A stretch of DNA of 64,000 bases, from positions 376,327 to 440,326 of the forward strand of contig BCKQ01000006.1 of the NCBI GenBank assembly GCA_001600695.1. Direction: 5' to 3'. Shown here piece after piece: positions 1 to 11,178 of the stretch. A program made the position numbers and the translations under genes. Under the pieces are notes generated by a model. That model did no database searches. It was not told the origin of the DNA and was given only the letters and a program-made list of their open reading frames with translations. This stretch comes from Ascoidea asiatica. Its lineage: Eukaryota > Ascomycota > Saccharomycetes > Ascoideales > Ascoideaceae. The first letter of the stretch is position 1, and each line of letters opens with the position of its first letter.

Positions 1-69
1 TCCAACCAGTGAGGGATTAAAGGCAAATTCAACATTTGTTGCTTGAAAATAAGTAGGTGGAGGATCCAT
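1..69 (-). CDS. N-terminal fragment of an unidentified protein, cut by the window edge
   Basis: An open frame begins at an ATG (complement of 67-69) and runs off the left end after 23 codons, starting MDPPPTYFQATN. The codons are mixed, including GCC, CCC and CTG, and the ATG follows an AT-rich leader, as expected for a real gene start. The fragment is too short to assign to a family. It is listed because the gene-free stretch to its right would be its promoter. Confidence 0.45.
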   Translation of the reverse strand, partial: MDPPPTYFQATNVEFAFNPSLVG

Positions 70-130
70 TTTTAATTGAAGTAATTTTAGTAATATTAGT
101 GACTGAAGGAAAAGAAAATAAAATAAGAAA

Positions 131-545
131 AAAGTTAACTCGAGTATTTTTGACAACGAGCAACAACAACTGACATCAACTGACAACACATACATTGAAC
201 ATCCAACATTCAATATAAAAAAAATAAGTCACGTGTCATAGTTGAAACATATTTGAATTAAACTTAAAAGAAACTAAAATAAAGAAATAATAATTGCCTG
301 TAAAAGCATAAAGAGAAAAACTGAAATATATGAAAACCATTTTAACCAAAAAGAAACAAAACCCATTTTAAAAGTAAAAATAAATTTTAGTAACGGCAAA
401 ATATTCGCCAAAAAAATCCACTATAAATAGTATAGCAGTAATTTGAAAAAGTTAATTTTGAAAAATGTTTTGACAACGAGTAACAATAACTGACAACAAT
501 TGACAACGCATAGTAAAACTATTTTGTAGAATCCAACATCCATAA
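131..545. repeat. Diverged direct repeat, two copies about 320 bp apart
   Basis: About 85 bp at 131-215 recurs at 449-545. Both copies read through AAAGTTAA, TTTTGACAACGAG, two further TGACA elements and ATCCAACAT. TGACAACGAG lies at 151-160 and again at 471-480, exactly 320 bp away. The offset is about 318 at the left edge and 330 at the right edge, so small indels have accumulated. It lies upstream of the partial gene at 1-69. It could be an old segmental duplication or a duplicated regulatory block. Confidence 0.6.
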
Positions 546-1763
546 TTATGTTTTTGAATAAAGAAAAAATTGAATTTGTGATAAAAATAAAAAGTAAAAA
601 AAAACAGAGCCCTAACATGTTTGCACATGCATGGTGGCTGCATGGATAAAAGAAAAGAAATAATAGGAAAATTTTAACAAAAAGGATATGCAAAATTACA
701 AGTCTACAAAATAGAACAAGTAGTTTTTTAAAATTACATTTCGAAGTTCTCAAATTGCTAGCTTCAGTATTGAAGATTCTTATCTTGGGAACTTGAGTTT
801 AGCAAGTATTGTTCTCAAAATTATTTTTCATCGCTTCAGTAAAGGGAGATAAGGTTAATAAATTTGTCCTTCAACCTTCTTACCGATTGAATACGATATT
901 TCATTTCTAAAATGTTAGTTGGAAATACGAAATATAGCAATTGTAATATTTCTAAATATCAGTTTATTTAATTTCAATTTCAATGAATCTTCAATAATTC
1001 AAAATAAATTTTGAAAATGATCGATCCGATGACTATCAAAGAAATTGATCTTCTGAATTTTTTTTATTTTCGCCAAGATAAGTGCCATTAATCAGAAAAA
1101 CTTCTTTTTAAATGGCCATGATTTTTACCATTAGAACAAAAACATCAAACAGTTTTAGACTTGATGAGAAGTTTTCCTTTTTTTAATAACAAGTTCGAAA
1201 AAATAAGTATTTTTAAATTGGGAAGTTTCATATAGTTTCTATTTTGTTCTCACAAAACTCTCATCTGACATTCGATAATCTGAACAGACTTGACATTAGT
1301 TTTTAAAGAAGTTCCATATTTTTTAAAATAGAAAATATATATTTTCTAATTTATGTTTCCTATTGTAAGGTAAAAAAGATTATATTTGATATTTCTATAA
1401 GAAATTGAGCTATAAAAGTGATTATTTCTCCCAGCTATGTTTTTATCAGCTGAAAATCAGAAGGAAATTGCCAAGTCTTATCCGACAGGGTCCTGTTTTG
1501 TTATACTGTCAAATGCATTGTAAGCGCTTAAATGCCGTGTACTTGATTTAAGACGCGTCCCGTTAACGAACAGTCGAACAAGCGAATAGTTATAAAGACA
1601 GAATGACGAGATTCTAGATCACAGCAGCGAAAAAAACCATCCAAGCGCGGCCGGTGTGGAAAACCCGACGGATTTTTTGCGGCTCATAAGTAGATGAATT
1701 TCAGCCTTCTTGAAGCTCCCAAACTTTATTTTGTGCTGAAACATCCAGTTTCCAGCGCAGTGG

Positions 1764-1793
1764 TAAACTCACACACCGCTAAACTCACACACC
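1764..1793. repeat. Tandem TAAACTCACACACC pair
   Basis: Two identical 14-mers, 16 bp apart start to start and separated by GC. They lie in the GC-rich island 1440-1800, about 1.4 kb upstream of the transporter gene. The CACACC cores look like a protein-binding site (Rap1-like motifs share ACACC), but this is only a resemblance. Confidence 0.5.
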
Positions 1794-3199
1794 TGAGACG
1801 AGGATATTAAGAAAATGACAAATAAACCAGTATGGGTGAAAAAATAAAAAAAAAATAGATGGTAAAATGATAAAATAAATAAAAGAAATATAATAATAAA
1901 GTAATAAAGTAATAGAGTTAATGAAAAAGTAATCAATATAATTAATATGGCTGACATGATGAAAATAAATTGATTAATAGGTTCTGGGCAATTTATCGAG
2001 AAATGATGACCAGAATGTACAATAGATACCTTATTGATAACAAATTATTGGAACTTGCTTTATCGCGTTCTCTAAAATTAACGATTGCTGCTTTTTTGAG
2101 AGCTACAAAAAGGAATTCACTCATTTATCCACCTTTCATTTGTTATCAACCATAACTTCTATTTCCCAAAAAAGCATTTCAGGTATCACCAATAACCGTA
2201 ATTATAATAGTATTGAGTAATAATAGTGACTAACAATTAAAAAAAATACAAACTCTTAGTTAAACATTTAGTTCATTTAATATAAGCATTTTAAGGCTAA
2301 TAATCAAAATTGTTTCTAAATTTCTCTTGGTTCTCTTGGGATAAGTAAGTTTTTTCAAAAAGCTTTTAATTTTACTATTTATTATATAAATATTAATAAG
2401 TCTTAAAAAAAAATTATAAAATTTTCTTGCTTTTTAACCTTTGCTCAAATTTTTATGGTCTCATACTTTAAAATTTTATTAAGGTTTTACTTTTACTCTC
2501 AATCCAAAATTTGAGTCAATTTTTAAATTTTTGAGAGCCTGATTTATTTCTGTGATTGATAGCCTTAATCTTATACTCTCATAACATTCACTATACATTA
2601 ATGTACCACAATCGACACAGTTTTCAGCAAAAGCTAAGTTAATTGCTTCAGTTAATTACTTTAAAATACTTGAAACTGTTATCAACAATTTTTTTTTTTT
2701 TTATTTTGCTTTCATTTATTTGTATTGGCATATTTTTTTCATCAAATTTACACAAGATAACATCATATCACAATTTACATTTCTATTCTTTTAAAGTTCC
2801 TTTTGAAGTATGGGTTACACCTAATACATATCTAAGTTTTATTAATTTCAATACAATTCAATAATTCATCTTATGCTTTGTTCATCCGGTTTCAATTCCA
2901 ACTCTTATCATGATTGCCAATATTTGTGATTCATTCGATAAACTGATTCCAATTACTACAATAAAGCTAGTATAAAAATTAAAATCATTTAAGTATGAAT
3001 AAAGTTAAAATCCGAATATATTTAGCTTCTTCATTATTTTTCTTTATTTCAAATACAAAATAAATATCCTTAAATTTCCTTGAATTTTTTTTTATGATTT
3101 TAGAACTTTTTTCTTTTTCTAATTCTTTTCATTAATTCATCAGCTCATTAATTCATTTCCTCTTTTTTTTTTTTTCATTCTTTATTTCAATCAATCAAA

Positions 3200-5782
3200 A
3201 TGAGTTCAGAAGATAAGATTATTGATAGTAATGTCGAAGTATCCTCTGAGGATGCAAAAAATTTATCTGAAAAATATTCTCCAAAAGTGGATTATATAGG
3301 TATTTTTGAAGATAAACATATCCAAGATTTATTAACTAAAACTGGTCACAGTAAAGATTATGAAAGTATTAAAAGTTTACCAACAGATGTAGAATATATG
3401 TTAAGCAAAATCAATGAAATGACCATTGAAGAAGCTATACAAATTTTAACTGATGCTATTGATTATCATGATGATGATCCAAATATTCCAAAAGAAGATT
3501 ATAATCAAATGGTAACTTCAGTTGAAAATCAAAAACCAAATGATGAAGATTGGGTTTTTTATACAAAAGAACTTGCAACTTTAATTCATTATCATTCTCC
3601 ATATCCAGAAGTTCGTGCTGTCACTGATGCAACAAATGATTATTCTATTCCAATTGAAACAATTAGATCTTATACTTTGGCAATAATTTGGACAATTATT
3701 GGTAGTGGTGTTAATGAATTTTTTACTCATCGTCAACCTTCAATTACTTTATCTTCTTCAGTTATTCAAATGTTATTATATCCTTGTGGTAAATTTTGGG
3801 AATGGGTAGTACCTGATTGGGGTTTTAATTTTAGAGGTAAAAGAATTTCTTTAAATCCTGGCCCTTGGACATATAAAGAACAAATGTTCTCAACTTTACT
3901 TTATGCAATCACATCTGCTGGTGTTTATATTGATTCAAATATCATTGTACAAAAATTGGAAATATTTTATGATAACAAATGGGCAGATTTTGGTTTTCAA
4001 GTTTTATTAGCCTTATCAACACAATTCTTAGGTTTTGGTATTGCTGGATTACTAAGAAAATTTGTTGTTTACCCTGTTAGAGCTGTCTGGCCAACAATTT
4101 TACCAACATTAGCTTTAAATCGTGCTTTATTAAAACCTGAAAAAAAAGAAAATATATTTGGTTGGACTATAACTAAATATCAATTCTTTTTTGTTGGTTT
4201 TATTGTAATGTTTGTTTATTTTTGGATTCCTGATTATTTATTTCAAGCTTTTTCTACTTTCAATTGGATTAATTGGATTGCTCCAAACAATTTCAATTTG
4301 GCTATTATATGTGGTCAAGATCTTGGCTTAGGTTTTAATCCTATTCCAACTTTTGATTGGAATGTCGCAAGTTATTTATACCCATTAACTGTTCCTTTTT
4401 TTTCAACAATGAATCAAATTGTAGGTATTTTCTTAGCTTTTTTCACAATTCTTGGTGTTTATTATTCAAATAATTATTGGACTGGTTATTTACCAATCAA
4501 TTCAAACTCTATTTTTACAAATACTGGAGAGGCTTATGAAGTTACAAAAGTTTTAACAGATGGTCTTCTTGATGAAGCCAAATATAAAGCTTATTCTCCT
4601 CCTTACTATTCAGCTGCTAATTTAGTTGTTTATGGTGCTTTTTTTGCCATATATCCTTTTTCTTTTCTTTATACTCTTTATATTGAAAGAAAATCTGTCT
4701 GGCAATCAATCAAACAAATGAAAGCAACTATAACATCTTTTGGAAGATCTAATTTTGAAGGTTTCAATGATCCTCATTCAAGAATGATGTCAAAATATAA
4801 GGAAGTTCCTGATTGGTGGTTCGGATGTATTGTTGTTGTATCTTTAGTTTTAGCTATTTTAGCTGTTGAACTTTATCCAACGAATACTCCAGTTTGGGCT
4901 ATTTTTATGGCTTTTGCTTTTAACATAGTATTTTTAATTCCATTTGCCTTAATTTATTCTACTACTGGTTTTGCCTTAGGATTAAACGTTTTAGTTGAAT
5001 TAATTATTGGTTATGCTTTGCCAGGTAATGGGGTTGCTTTAATGACTATTAAAGCTTTAGGTTACAATATCGGTGGTCAAGCTGATAATTATATTTCAAA
5101 TCAAAAGATGGCACATTATTCTAAAATTCCACCATTAGCTCTTTTTAGAGGTCAAATTCTCACTACATTCATTCAAGTCTTTGTAGTTCTTGGTGTTGTT
5201 AATTGGGAAATGAGTAATGTTGAAGACTTTTGTCAAACTGGCCAAAGCCAAAAATTTACTTGTCCTGGGGAAAAGACTTATTATTCTGCTTCTGTATTTT
5301 GGGGTGTTATCGGCCCTAAGAGGGTCTTTGGTCATATTTATCCTGTTTTGAAATATTGCTTCTTGATTGGATTTTTATTAGCTCTATTTTTCATTGCATT
5401 AAAAATGTATGCTCCAAAACTTATGCCTAATACAATTCAACCAACTGTTATAATAGGTGGATTTTTGAATGTATTTGCACCATATTCTCTTGCCTATGTT
5501 ATTCCAGCAATTTATTTATCTTATGCTTTTATGTACCATATCAAAAGAAGATATTTGGCTTGGTTTGAGAAATATAACTATGTTTTGGTTAGTTCTTTAG
5601 ATGCTGCAGTCGCTTTCAGTGCAGTTATTATTTTCTTTGCTGTTCAATATCATGATAAAAGTATCAGCTGGTGGGGAAATAATATCATGTATGAAGGTAT
5701 TGATGGTGGTGTTGGAAGACAAGCTTTGAAGGATGTCACTGAACTTGAAAAAGGCTATTTTGGTTATGACACTTGGGCTTAG
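3200..5782 (+). CDS. OPT2: Oligopeptide transporter family membrane protein, Opt2-like
   Basis: An 860-residue polytopic membrane protein of the OPT family, which moves oligopeptides or glutathione-type substrates with protons. In S. cerevisiae Opt2 is linked to lipid asymmetry and to vacuole and peroxisome function. A hydrophilic N-terminus of about 155 residues precedes roughly 14-16 hydrophobic segments. Family blocks are clear: SPYPEVRAV near residue 134, NEFFTHRQPS near 173, KFVVYPVRAVWPT near 290, SPPYYSAANL near 465, EVPDWWFG near 535, and GQADNYISNQKMAHYSKIPP near 627. The end, with a SWWGN block and a closing GYFGYDTWA, resembles Opt2 (877 residues) more than Opt1. The ATG follows a T-rich leader and CAATCAATCAAA, with no competing upstream in-frame start visible. 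It converges with the chitin synthase gene. The transported substrate cannot be read from sequence. Confidence 0.9.
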   Translation: MSSEDKIIDSNVEVSSEDAKNLSEKYSPKVDYIGIFEDKHIQDLLTKTGHSKDYESIKSLPTDVEYMLSKINEMTIEEAIQILTDAIDYHDDDPNIPKEDYNQMVTSVENQKPNDEDWVFYTKELATLIHYHSPYPEVRAVTDATNDYSIPIETIRSYTLAIIWTIIGSGVNEFFTHRQPSITLSSSVIQMLLYPCGKFWEWVVPDWGFNFRGKRISLNPGPWTYKEQMFSTLLYAITSAGVYIDSNIIVQKLEIFYDNKWADFGFQVLLALSTQFLGFGIAGLLRKFVVYPVRAVWPTILPTLALNRALLKPEKKENIFGWTITKYQFFFVGFIVMFVYFWIPDYLFQAFSTFNWINWIAPNNFNLAIICGQDLGLGFNPIPTFDWNVASYLYPLTVPFFSTMNQIVGIFLAFFTILGVYYSNNYWTGYLPINSNSIFTNTGEAYEVTKVLTDGLLDEAKYKAYSPPYYSAANLVVYGAFFAIYPFSFLYTLYIERKSVWQSIKQMKATITSFGRSNFEGFNDPHSRMMSKYKEVPDWWFGCIVVVSLVLAILAVELYPTNTPVWAIFMAFAFNIVFLIPFALIYSTTGFALGLNVLVELIIGYALPGNGVALMTIKALGYNIGGQADNYISNQKMAHYSKIPPLALFRGQILTTFIQVFVVLGVVNWEMSNVEDFCQTGQSQKFTCPGEKTYYSASVFWGVIGPKRVFGHIYPVLKYCFLIGFLLALFFIALKMYAPKLMPNTIQPTVIIGGFLNVFAPYSLAYVIPAIYLSYAFMYHIKRRYLAWFEKYNYVLVSSLDAAVAFSAVIIFFAVQYHDKSISWWGNNIMYEGIDGGVGRQALKDVTELEKGYFGYDTWA

Positions 5783-6407
5783 TTACTTTATGATTTGAAT
5801 AAATTTTTTATCGCTTATTTTCTTCTTGTTCTTTTTATTTATTAATATTTTATAAAATTTTACTTAATGTTTAATAAAAATTTTTCTATAAATTTGGTCT
5901 ATATGCAAATTTCATCTAATTAACATTTTTTTATACAGTATGTTAAAATAAAGAAACTTCAAATTTGTAATATAAAATTCATATTTCTAATAATCTGAAA
6001 TACGATATATACCGTCAACCACAAATTTACTATTATCGTTGAAGCTAAGTTGATGAATTACAAGTTTACAGGAATAAGCAAAAGATTAATTAATATTTAT
6101 TACTTTCAAAATAAGCCAGCAAGAAAAAGGTTAAAACAAAAACAAATACCAAGGTAACCACATTTATAACACCACAATATAGTATTAGAAAACTATACTT
6201 CTTTATAGAGAACGATGCTAACATAAATAATGATAACTAAAATATAAAACAATTAAGTACAAAAAGCAAGGAGAAATAAAATAAACAAAAAAAATATTCA
6301 AAGAAGCCTCAAAGAAAACTATTATCTACAATTAATACCACCAACAAAAAAAAATCAAAAAGCAAACTGAAAACTTGAACGTTAGAAAATAAAGTATAAA
6401 AGCAAGA
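5783..6407. other. Convergent intergenic region between OPT2 and the chitin synthase gene
   Basis: About 625 bp of AT-rich sequence shared by two 3' ends. It contains T-runs and TATATA-like words suited to yeast 3'-end formation. No gene or structured element is seen. Confidence 0.5.
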
Positions 6408-9400
6408 TCAATAACCTTTTTCCTTATCTAACCATCCTTCTTTTTTATACAACCAAAAATTCCATTTTCCAATCATTCTAAATAAAAGATACAAAACACA
6501 TCCAACAAATCGAAAGGCAGCCATGAATGCAACTATCCATAGGATAACAGTTAAAAATATTTCTTGCCTTTTTCTTTTAACATTATCCAAATTAGCACCA
6601 CTTGTGAATCCATCTTGCGCTAAAACAACTACAACAATAATAATATTTGTAACTCCCCAAAACAATATAACTAAAGTTCTAACTAAAGCATAATAATCCT
6701 TATCTCTCAAATCTTTATCTGCCTTACTGTCTTCCTTTTGCTCTTCTGGCATATTCAAAATTACATGACTTTTGAAGTATTCTTTTCGAATTTGTTCCAT
6801 TGATGTTGGAACTTCCAATGACACAATATATTCATCCCCCAGATTCTCATCATTTAATGTATCTCCATCTCCATCAGTTTTTTTCTCTCCTTTTTTAACA
6901 CCAACGACTCTTGCTTTTCCTAAATCATTTTTATCAGAAGAATCTTCTCTTGTACCCCAACTTAAATCATGCAAGTTTGAAAATGAGTAGATATTCATAA
7001 TATTTATATATGTAGGAGAGACCAACATATATTGTAAAAAGCATGTAAACATATGCCATGGCTCAAAATATAAAAATGACCCTGCATAATATAGTGCATA
7101 AGTTGAAGATACTGAAACAACTAAATCTCTAAATCGAGAATTTTCAAAAACTAATGTGTGAAAACTTTTAACTAAAACAAAGTCTTGAACTGATTTGACT
7201 GACAAAAATATCGCAGCAAACATGGTATATGCCATCAAGATTGCATAAAATACACACATTCCTGTATAGACTGGTCGAGCCCCATCTGGCCTATTTCCAA
7301 AACTTAAGATTACTGTTGCTACAATACAAAAACAGTAAAACCATAAAAATATCCCTGCCAAAACATCAGCTCCAGAAAAATACCCTTCCAAACTTGTTGT
7401 TAAAATTCTGAAAACCAAAAAGAAAGATGATATTGAAAACCACGAGACAATTAAACTAATTAATTGATAAATCATTTCAATCTGAATCATTATTTTCCTC
7501 ATCATTGAATGACTACTAGTCCAAATTTTATAGAAATGGAAGACAGCGTAAACGGAAGCAAAAAATGATCCATTTAACCACCTTCTTCTTTGTTTAATCA
7601 AATCTGCTGCATTTGTAGGAGTATCTGTTTCAGCGGTAGCTGACTTGACATATCTTGAAACCCATCCTTTCTTTTTCTGATTACCTATAACACCTTCATT
7701 TTTAAAAACTAATTCAAAACCTAAGATTCTATCTTCAGCAAGATACATATTTTTGGTAAAAACGCCTGCTTTAACGTCACCTGTTTCAACCTTTTCTCCT
7801 TTGAAATATGAATTTAATGGGCCTAGGCCTGTATTAGGATCATTTAATAATGCACGAGCTCTATAAGCCGAAAATGCCCCAGGTAAAACACTAATATATC
7901 CAAATACACTTTCCATAGGTTTATCTAAAATATTAGAAATTTTGTATTCAAAGTTTTGTGCAGCGACAAATGGATTCAATAAATATTTCCATTTGGGTCC
8001 TAAAGATGCTTTGATTTCGCCACATGCACCACCAACATTTTCATCCATATAAAAAGTTTTCCATAAATGGAATATTGAAGTTGGAGAAGGCTGAGTTCCT
8101 GCATCTATTAAGACAACAACTTCTGGATTTAATAATGGACAAAATGCTTCAAAACACCAACGATGTGAATTAATTTTTTTTTGATTTTTTTCTTTCAAAC
8201 AAAACATTATTTGAACTGGAACTCCAGAACGAACAAATGAAATTTTATTTTCCTCAGTGGTTCTTATACCCAACATTGTTGTATGTTCATATAAATGTGC
8301 AGAAACTTTTTTATCACCAATTTCATTTTTAGCTAAACCATGTTGAAAGCATCCTAAACTTGCTAGCAAAGCTAAAGTTTTTTTATTGATTTTACTTCTA
8401 CCATCACTTATAATGCAAACAACTATTTTTTTCCAAGAATCTTTACCTTTCCATGTTTCAAAATCTTCTATATTTTGAAAATGAATAATATTTTGAAATA
8501 CACCTTTCAATGTTCTAGCTAAGAGATATTCTTCTTCATTATACATTGTTATAACAATTAATAGTTCAGTTTTCCTTGGAGTTTCAAAAATATTTTGTCT
8601 TAAATTAAATTTTTCATTTGCAAATTTATCAGGTTCGCAAGTAACGGCTTGATATCTCATATAATTGAATTCTCTTGAAGCTACATTTGTACCATCAGTA
8701 TGAGAATATTTAGCTAATAAATCAGTAGAAATTGGACAGTCTAAAACTAGATTACCTTCATGAGTTTGTAATTTTGTTATTCTTGTTGGACTTCTTTTCA
8801 AATTTGATTTTCTATTATTTAAATGATAATCATTATTATCATTATTATTTTTAATTTCTCTTTGAATTTCAATTGCACTTGTAATTGCTTCAGGTATATT
8901 AAATTTGGTTGCTGTAGTTGGATATCTACTTGGACTTCTATCATTTACATGAAAGTAAGAATCATATGGTATTGGGGAATCTAAAGCTAAATCTAAGTTT
9001 TTATTTTGATTATCTTTAAATTCATTTTCTTGCATAATTGAAGGAGATTTATAATTTAAAGGGACCTTCTGTTCTGGAGTTAAAGGATCCTCATAAAAGG
9101 CTTGATCTATGATACGTTGCTGAAGTTCCTTACCATTAAGATAATCATTATTGATGTTCTCAATATCATTATTATCAACATCCTTGCTTTCATCGGACAT
9201 TAAAGAGTTGTCATCATCATGATTTTCTGGAAGAACTGGCACAGATGGAATTATTGGAATTTGATTATTTAAATTATCATTAATATTGTTTTTCTTTTCA
9301 TCAATTAAGTCATCACTAAATAACGAGCTTGAAGAACTATTATTATCAATATAGTTTTTATTAATGTTGGTAATATTGCTCTGTTTTTGATCATTACGAT

Positions 9401-10310
9401 TGTCATTACGATTATTATTAGTATCATTGGCATTAGTTAGATTATGAAGGGTTTTTGAATTTGCATAAGAAAAAGTTGAAGCATTTGAGCTTTCGTTAAC
9501 TTCATCATCATCATCTTCTTCAGACTCACTGGAGCTACTTTTAACAGGAATATTGATATTTTTATCAATTGGAAAAGGTTGAAACCCGATATCAGCATCT
9601 TCAATAGCTTCATCAGAAGAAGAAGAATGAGTATGCAAAGAAACATTAGAAAGTTTAGATTTAATATCTTTTCCGCTTTTATTAGAAGGAGCTTGATTCA
9701 TTTTTTTTGGAGTAATTGATTCAAAAGAAGAAACAGTACTAAAGGGTACTGAAAAATTATTATCAATGATATTTTTATTTTTAATATTACTATTGTTGCT
9801 ATTGAATGAATCCTTCAGAGAAATTACAGAAGGTTGAGGTAAAACTGGTCTAGTAAAAGAAAATTCAGAAGAATCACTTGACAGATGGAGATCTTGGTTA
9901 ATATATCTTATTGAATGTCTATTTTGATTTGTATTAGTATTTGTGTTTATATTTGCATTTGAAGTTTGAGTAGGAATTGGAATTGGATTTGAAATTGGAA
10001 TTGGATTTGAAATTGGATTTGGATTTTGGATTGGAATTTTATTTGGAGAATTATCTTCTCTGATATTAGTTAACAAACTGTCATCATCAGAATTTTGATT
10101 ATGTTCATCAGTTTGTTTTTGGTGAGAATCACTATTCAGTGCAGAATGTGTAAAAGTGGAAGAAAATCCTTCAAAGTTGCCATTATGATTATTTTTCTGA
10201 GAATTTGATGTATCATTGATTTCTTGAACACTAGCTAAAGGAGATTTATCATGAGGAAAATAACCAGGAATATATCTATTTGGAGAGTTTGTTAAATTTA
10301 TTTTACTCAT
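6408..10310 (-). CDS. Chitin synthase, class I/II (Chs1/Chs2 type)
   Basis: A 1300-residue plasma-membrane glycosyltransferase polymerising GlcNAc from UDP-GlcNAc into chitin for wall and septum. Residues 1 to about 500 are Ser/Asn/Asp-rich and disordered, with NPIPIS-type repeats near 95-115. The fungal CHS N-terminal block (REFNYMRYQAVTCEPD) lies near 545-560. The catalytic domain follows: TELLIVITMYNEEE near 580, LIDAGTQPS near 735, NFEYKISNILDKP near 788, EDRIL near 859 and QRRRW at about 907-911, the diagnostic catalytic motif. About seven membrane segments occupy 935-1290. Blocks such as FCLKEKNQKKINSHRW and GYISVLPGAFSAYRAR match Chs1/Chs2, not the Chs3 class. It is longer than Chs1 (1131) and Chs2 (963), mainly at the N-terminus. 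All key residues are present, so it should be active. Whether it is the Chs1 or Chs2 orthologue is unresolved. QRI1, which makes its substrate, lies in the same window. Confidence 0.93.
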   Translation of the reverse strand: MSKINLTNSPNRYIPGYFPHDKSPLASVQEINDTSNSQKNNHNGNFEGFSSTFTHSALNSDSHQKQTDEHNQNSDDDSLLTNIREDNSPNKIPIQNPNPISNPIPISNPIPIPTQTSNANINTNTNTNQNRHSIRYINQDLHLSSDSSEFSFTRPVLPQPSVISLKDSFNSNNSNIKNKNIIDNNFSVPFSTVSSFESITPKKMNQAPSNKSGKDIKSKLSNVSLHTHSSSSDEAIEDADIGFQPFPIDKNINIPVKSSSSESEEDDDDEVNESSNASTFSYANSKTLHNLTNANDTNNNRNDNRNDQKQSNITNINKNYIDNNSSSSSLFSDDLIDEKKNNINDNLNNQIPIIPSVPVLPENHDDDNSLMSDESKDVDNNDIENINNDYLNGKELQQRIIDQAFYEDPLTPEQKVPLNYKSPSIMQENEFKDNQNKNLDLALDSPIPYDSYFHVNDRSPSRYPTTATKFNIPEAITSAIEIQREIKNNNDNNDYHLNNRKSNLKRSPTRITKLQTHEGNLVLDCPISTDLLAKYSHTDGTNVASREFNYMRYQAVTCEPDKFANEKFNLRQNIFETPRKTELLIVITMYNEEEYLLARTLKGVFQNIIHFQNIEDFETWKGKDSWKKIVVCIISDGRSKINKKTLALLASLGCFQHGLAKNEIGDKKVSAHLYEHTTMLGIRTTEENKISFVRSGVPVQIMFCLKEKNQKKINSHRWCFEAFCPLLNPEVVVLIDAGTQPSPTSIFHLWKTFYMDENVGGACGEIKASLGPKWKYLLNPFVAAQNFEYKISNILDKPMESVFGYISVLPGAFSAYRARALLNDPNTGLGPLNSYFKGEKVETGDVKAGVFTKNMYLAEDRILGFELVFKNEGVIGNQKKKGWVSRYVKSATAETDTPTNAADLIKQRRRWLNGSFFASVYAVFHFYKIWTSSHSMMRKIMIQIEMIYQLISLIVSWFSISSFFLVFRILTTSLEGYFSGADVLAGIFLWFYCFCIVATVILSFGNRPDGARPVYTGMCVFYAILMAYTMFAAIFLSVKSVQDFVLVKSFHTLVFENSRFRDLVVSVSSTYALYYAGSFLYFEPWHMFTCFLQYMLVSPTYINIMNIYSFSNLHDLSWGTREDSSDKNDLGKARVVGVKKGEKKTDGDGDTLNDENLGDEYIVSLEVPTSMEQIRKEYFKSHVILNMPEEQKEDSKADKDLRDKDYYALVRTLVILFWGVTNIIIVVVVLAQDGFTSGANLDNVKRKRQEIFLTVILWIVAFMAAFRFVGCVLYLLFRMIGKWNFWLYKKEGWLDKEKGY

Positions 10311-11178
10311 TGATCATATATTATATTTGATTTGAATGTTTTTTTGTGATTAATTTCTATCGAACATTGATAGCTCAAAATCAATTAAAAAGATGTAGTG
10401 AGTATATTGTATATAGAAATATTTGAATAATTTTCAAAAAGAAAAAGAAGAAAAGCACTATAAGGAAAAAAAAAGATTGAAATCTACAATTCTTTTTTCT
10501 TTTAAAAATGAAAGTAATTCAAAAAGAGGGACAATTGAAATTAAAAATATTGTATTAGATATATATCATATCATATATCATCTATCATTCGTTTTCAATA
10601 CAAGATAAAATCTTAGATTTATAAAAATAAAGGTCTAAGGAGATCTACCATTGATTAATGGAATCACTAAACTACAAGAGTATCACTGGTAAACAAAGGC
10701 AATCATCACACTTAAACTGGAAAACAAAAACTGCCTGATATTCTGATTTCATTTGGTGAATGATTGCTGTGGGAATAACAATTTTCTATCATTTTTATTT
10801 ATACTTATTAATAAAATAAGCAGCACTACTATCGATTGAGGTGGTTTAGATCTGATTACTTGCCTTTTGATGAATTAATATAAACAAATTAGACGAGGAT
10901 GCAAAACCACTGGAAAATACAGCGCCTAATAATATATCCTAGTAAGTCCGGATATAAGCTCGGAAATCAAAAAATCCTTATACGGAAAAAAATTTATACG
11001 GTCTGCATAAGTATGTATAAAATGCAGGTAGCTGCTATAATACATATAAGGGAGTTTAAACGAGAGAACCCGCATAACCGGCCTCTATTTAATTTAAACT
11101 GAAAATAAATTTATTCTATTCTGGCAACTTAAAAAGTTTATATGTTTCTATTGGAAATATTTATTGAAATATATCAAT
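10311..11178. promoter_or_regulatory. Intergenic region: chitin synthase promoter and 3' side of the FAP1-like gene
   Basis: About 870 bp. Near 10945-10965 a TCCG...CGGA inverted pair separated by ten bases (TCCGGATATAAGCTCGGA) resembles a zinc-cluster factor site. Two TATACGG words follow at about 10980-11000. No gene is supported; the short open frames have no family signal. The factor is unknown. Confidence 0.35.

Larger units (their letters stand above)
70..3199. other. Long intergenic stretch without a supported gene
   Basis: No credible coding region is seen. It holds the direct repeat at 131-545, a CACGTG at 230-235, and a GC-richer block at about 1440-1800 that contains ACGCGT and CGGCCG-type words. 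A tandem 14-mer TAAACTCACACACC sits at 1764-1777 and 1780-1793. The short open frames here have no family signal and no codon structure like the real genes. Confidence 0.5.

Noticed and set aside
1970-2155. A 61-codon frame beginning INRFWAIYREMM
   Set aside because: It has no ATG at its start and no recognisable family, and is isolated in a gene-free stretch. It could be a decayed fragment but cannot be supported.
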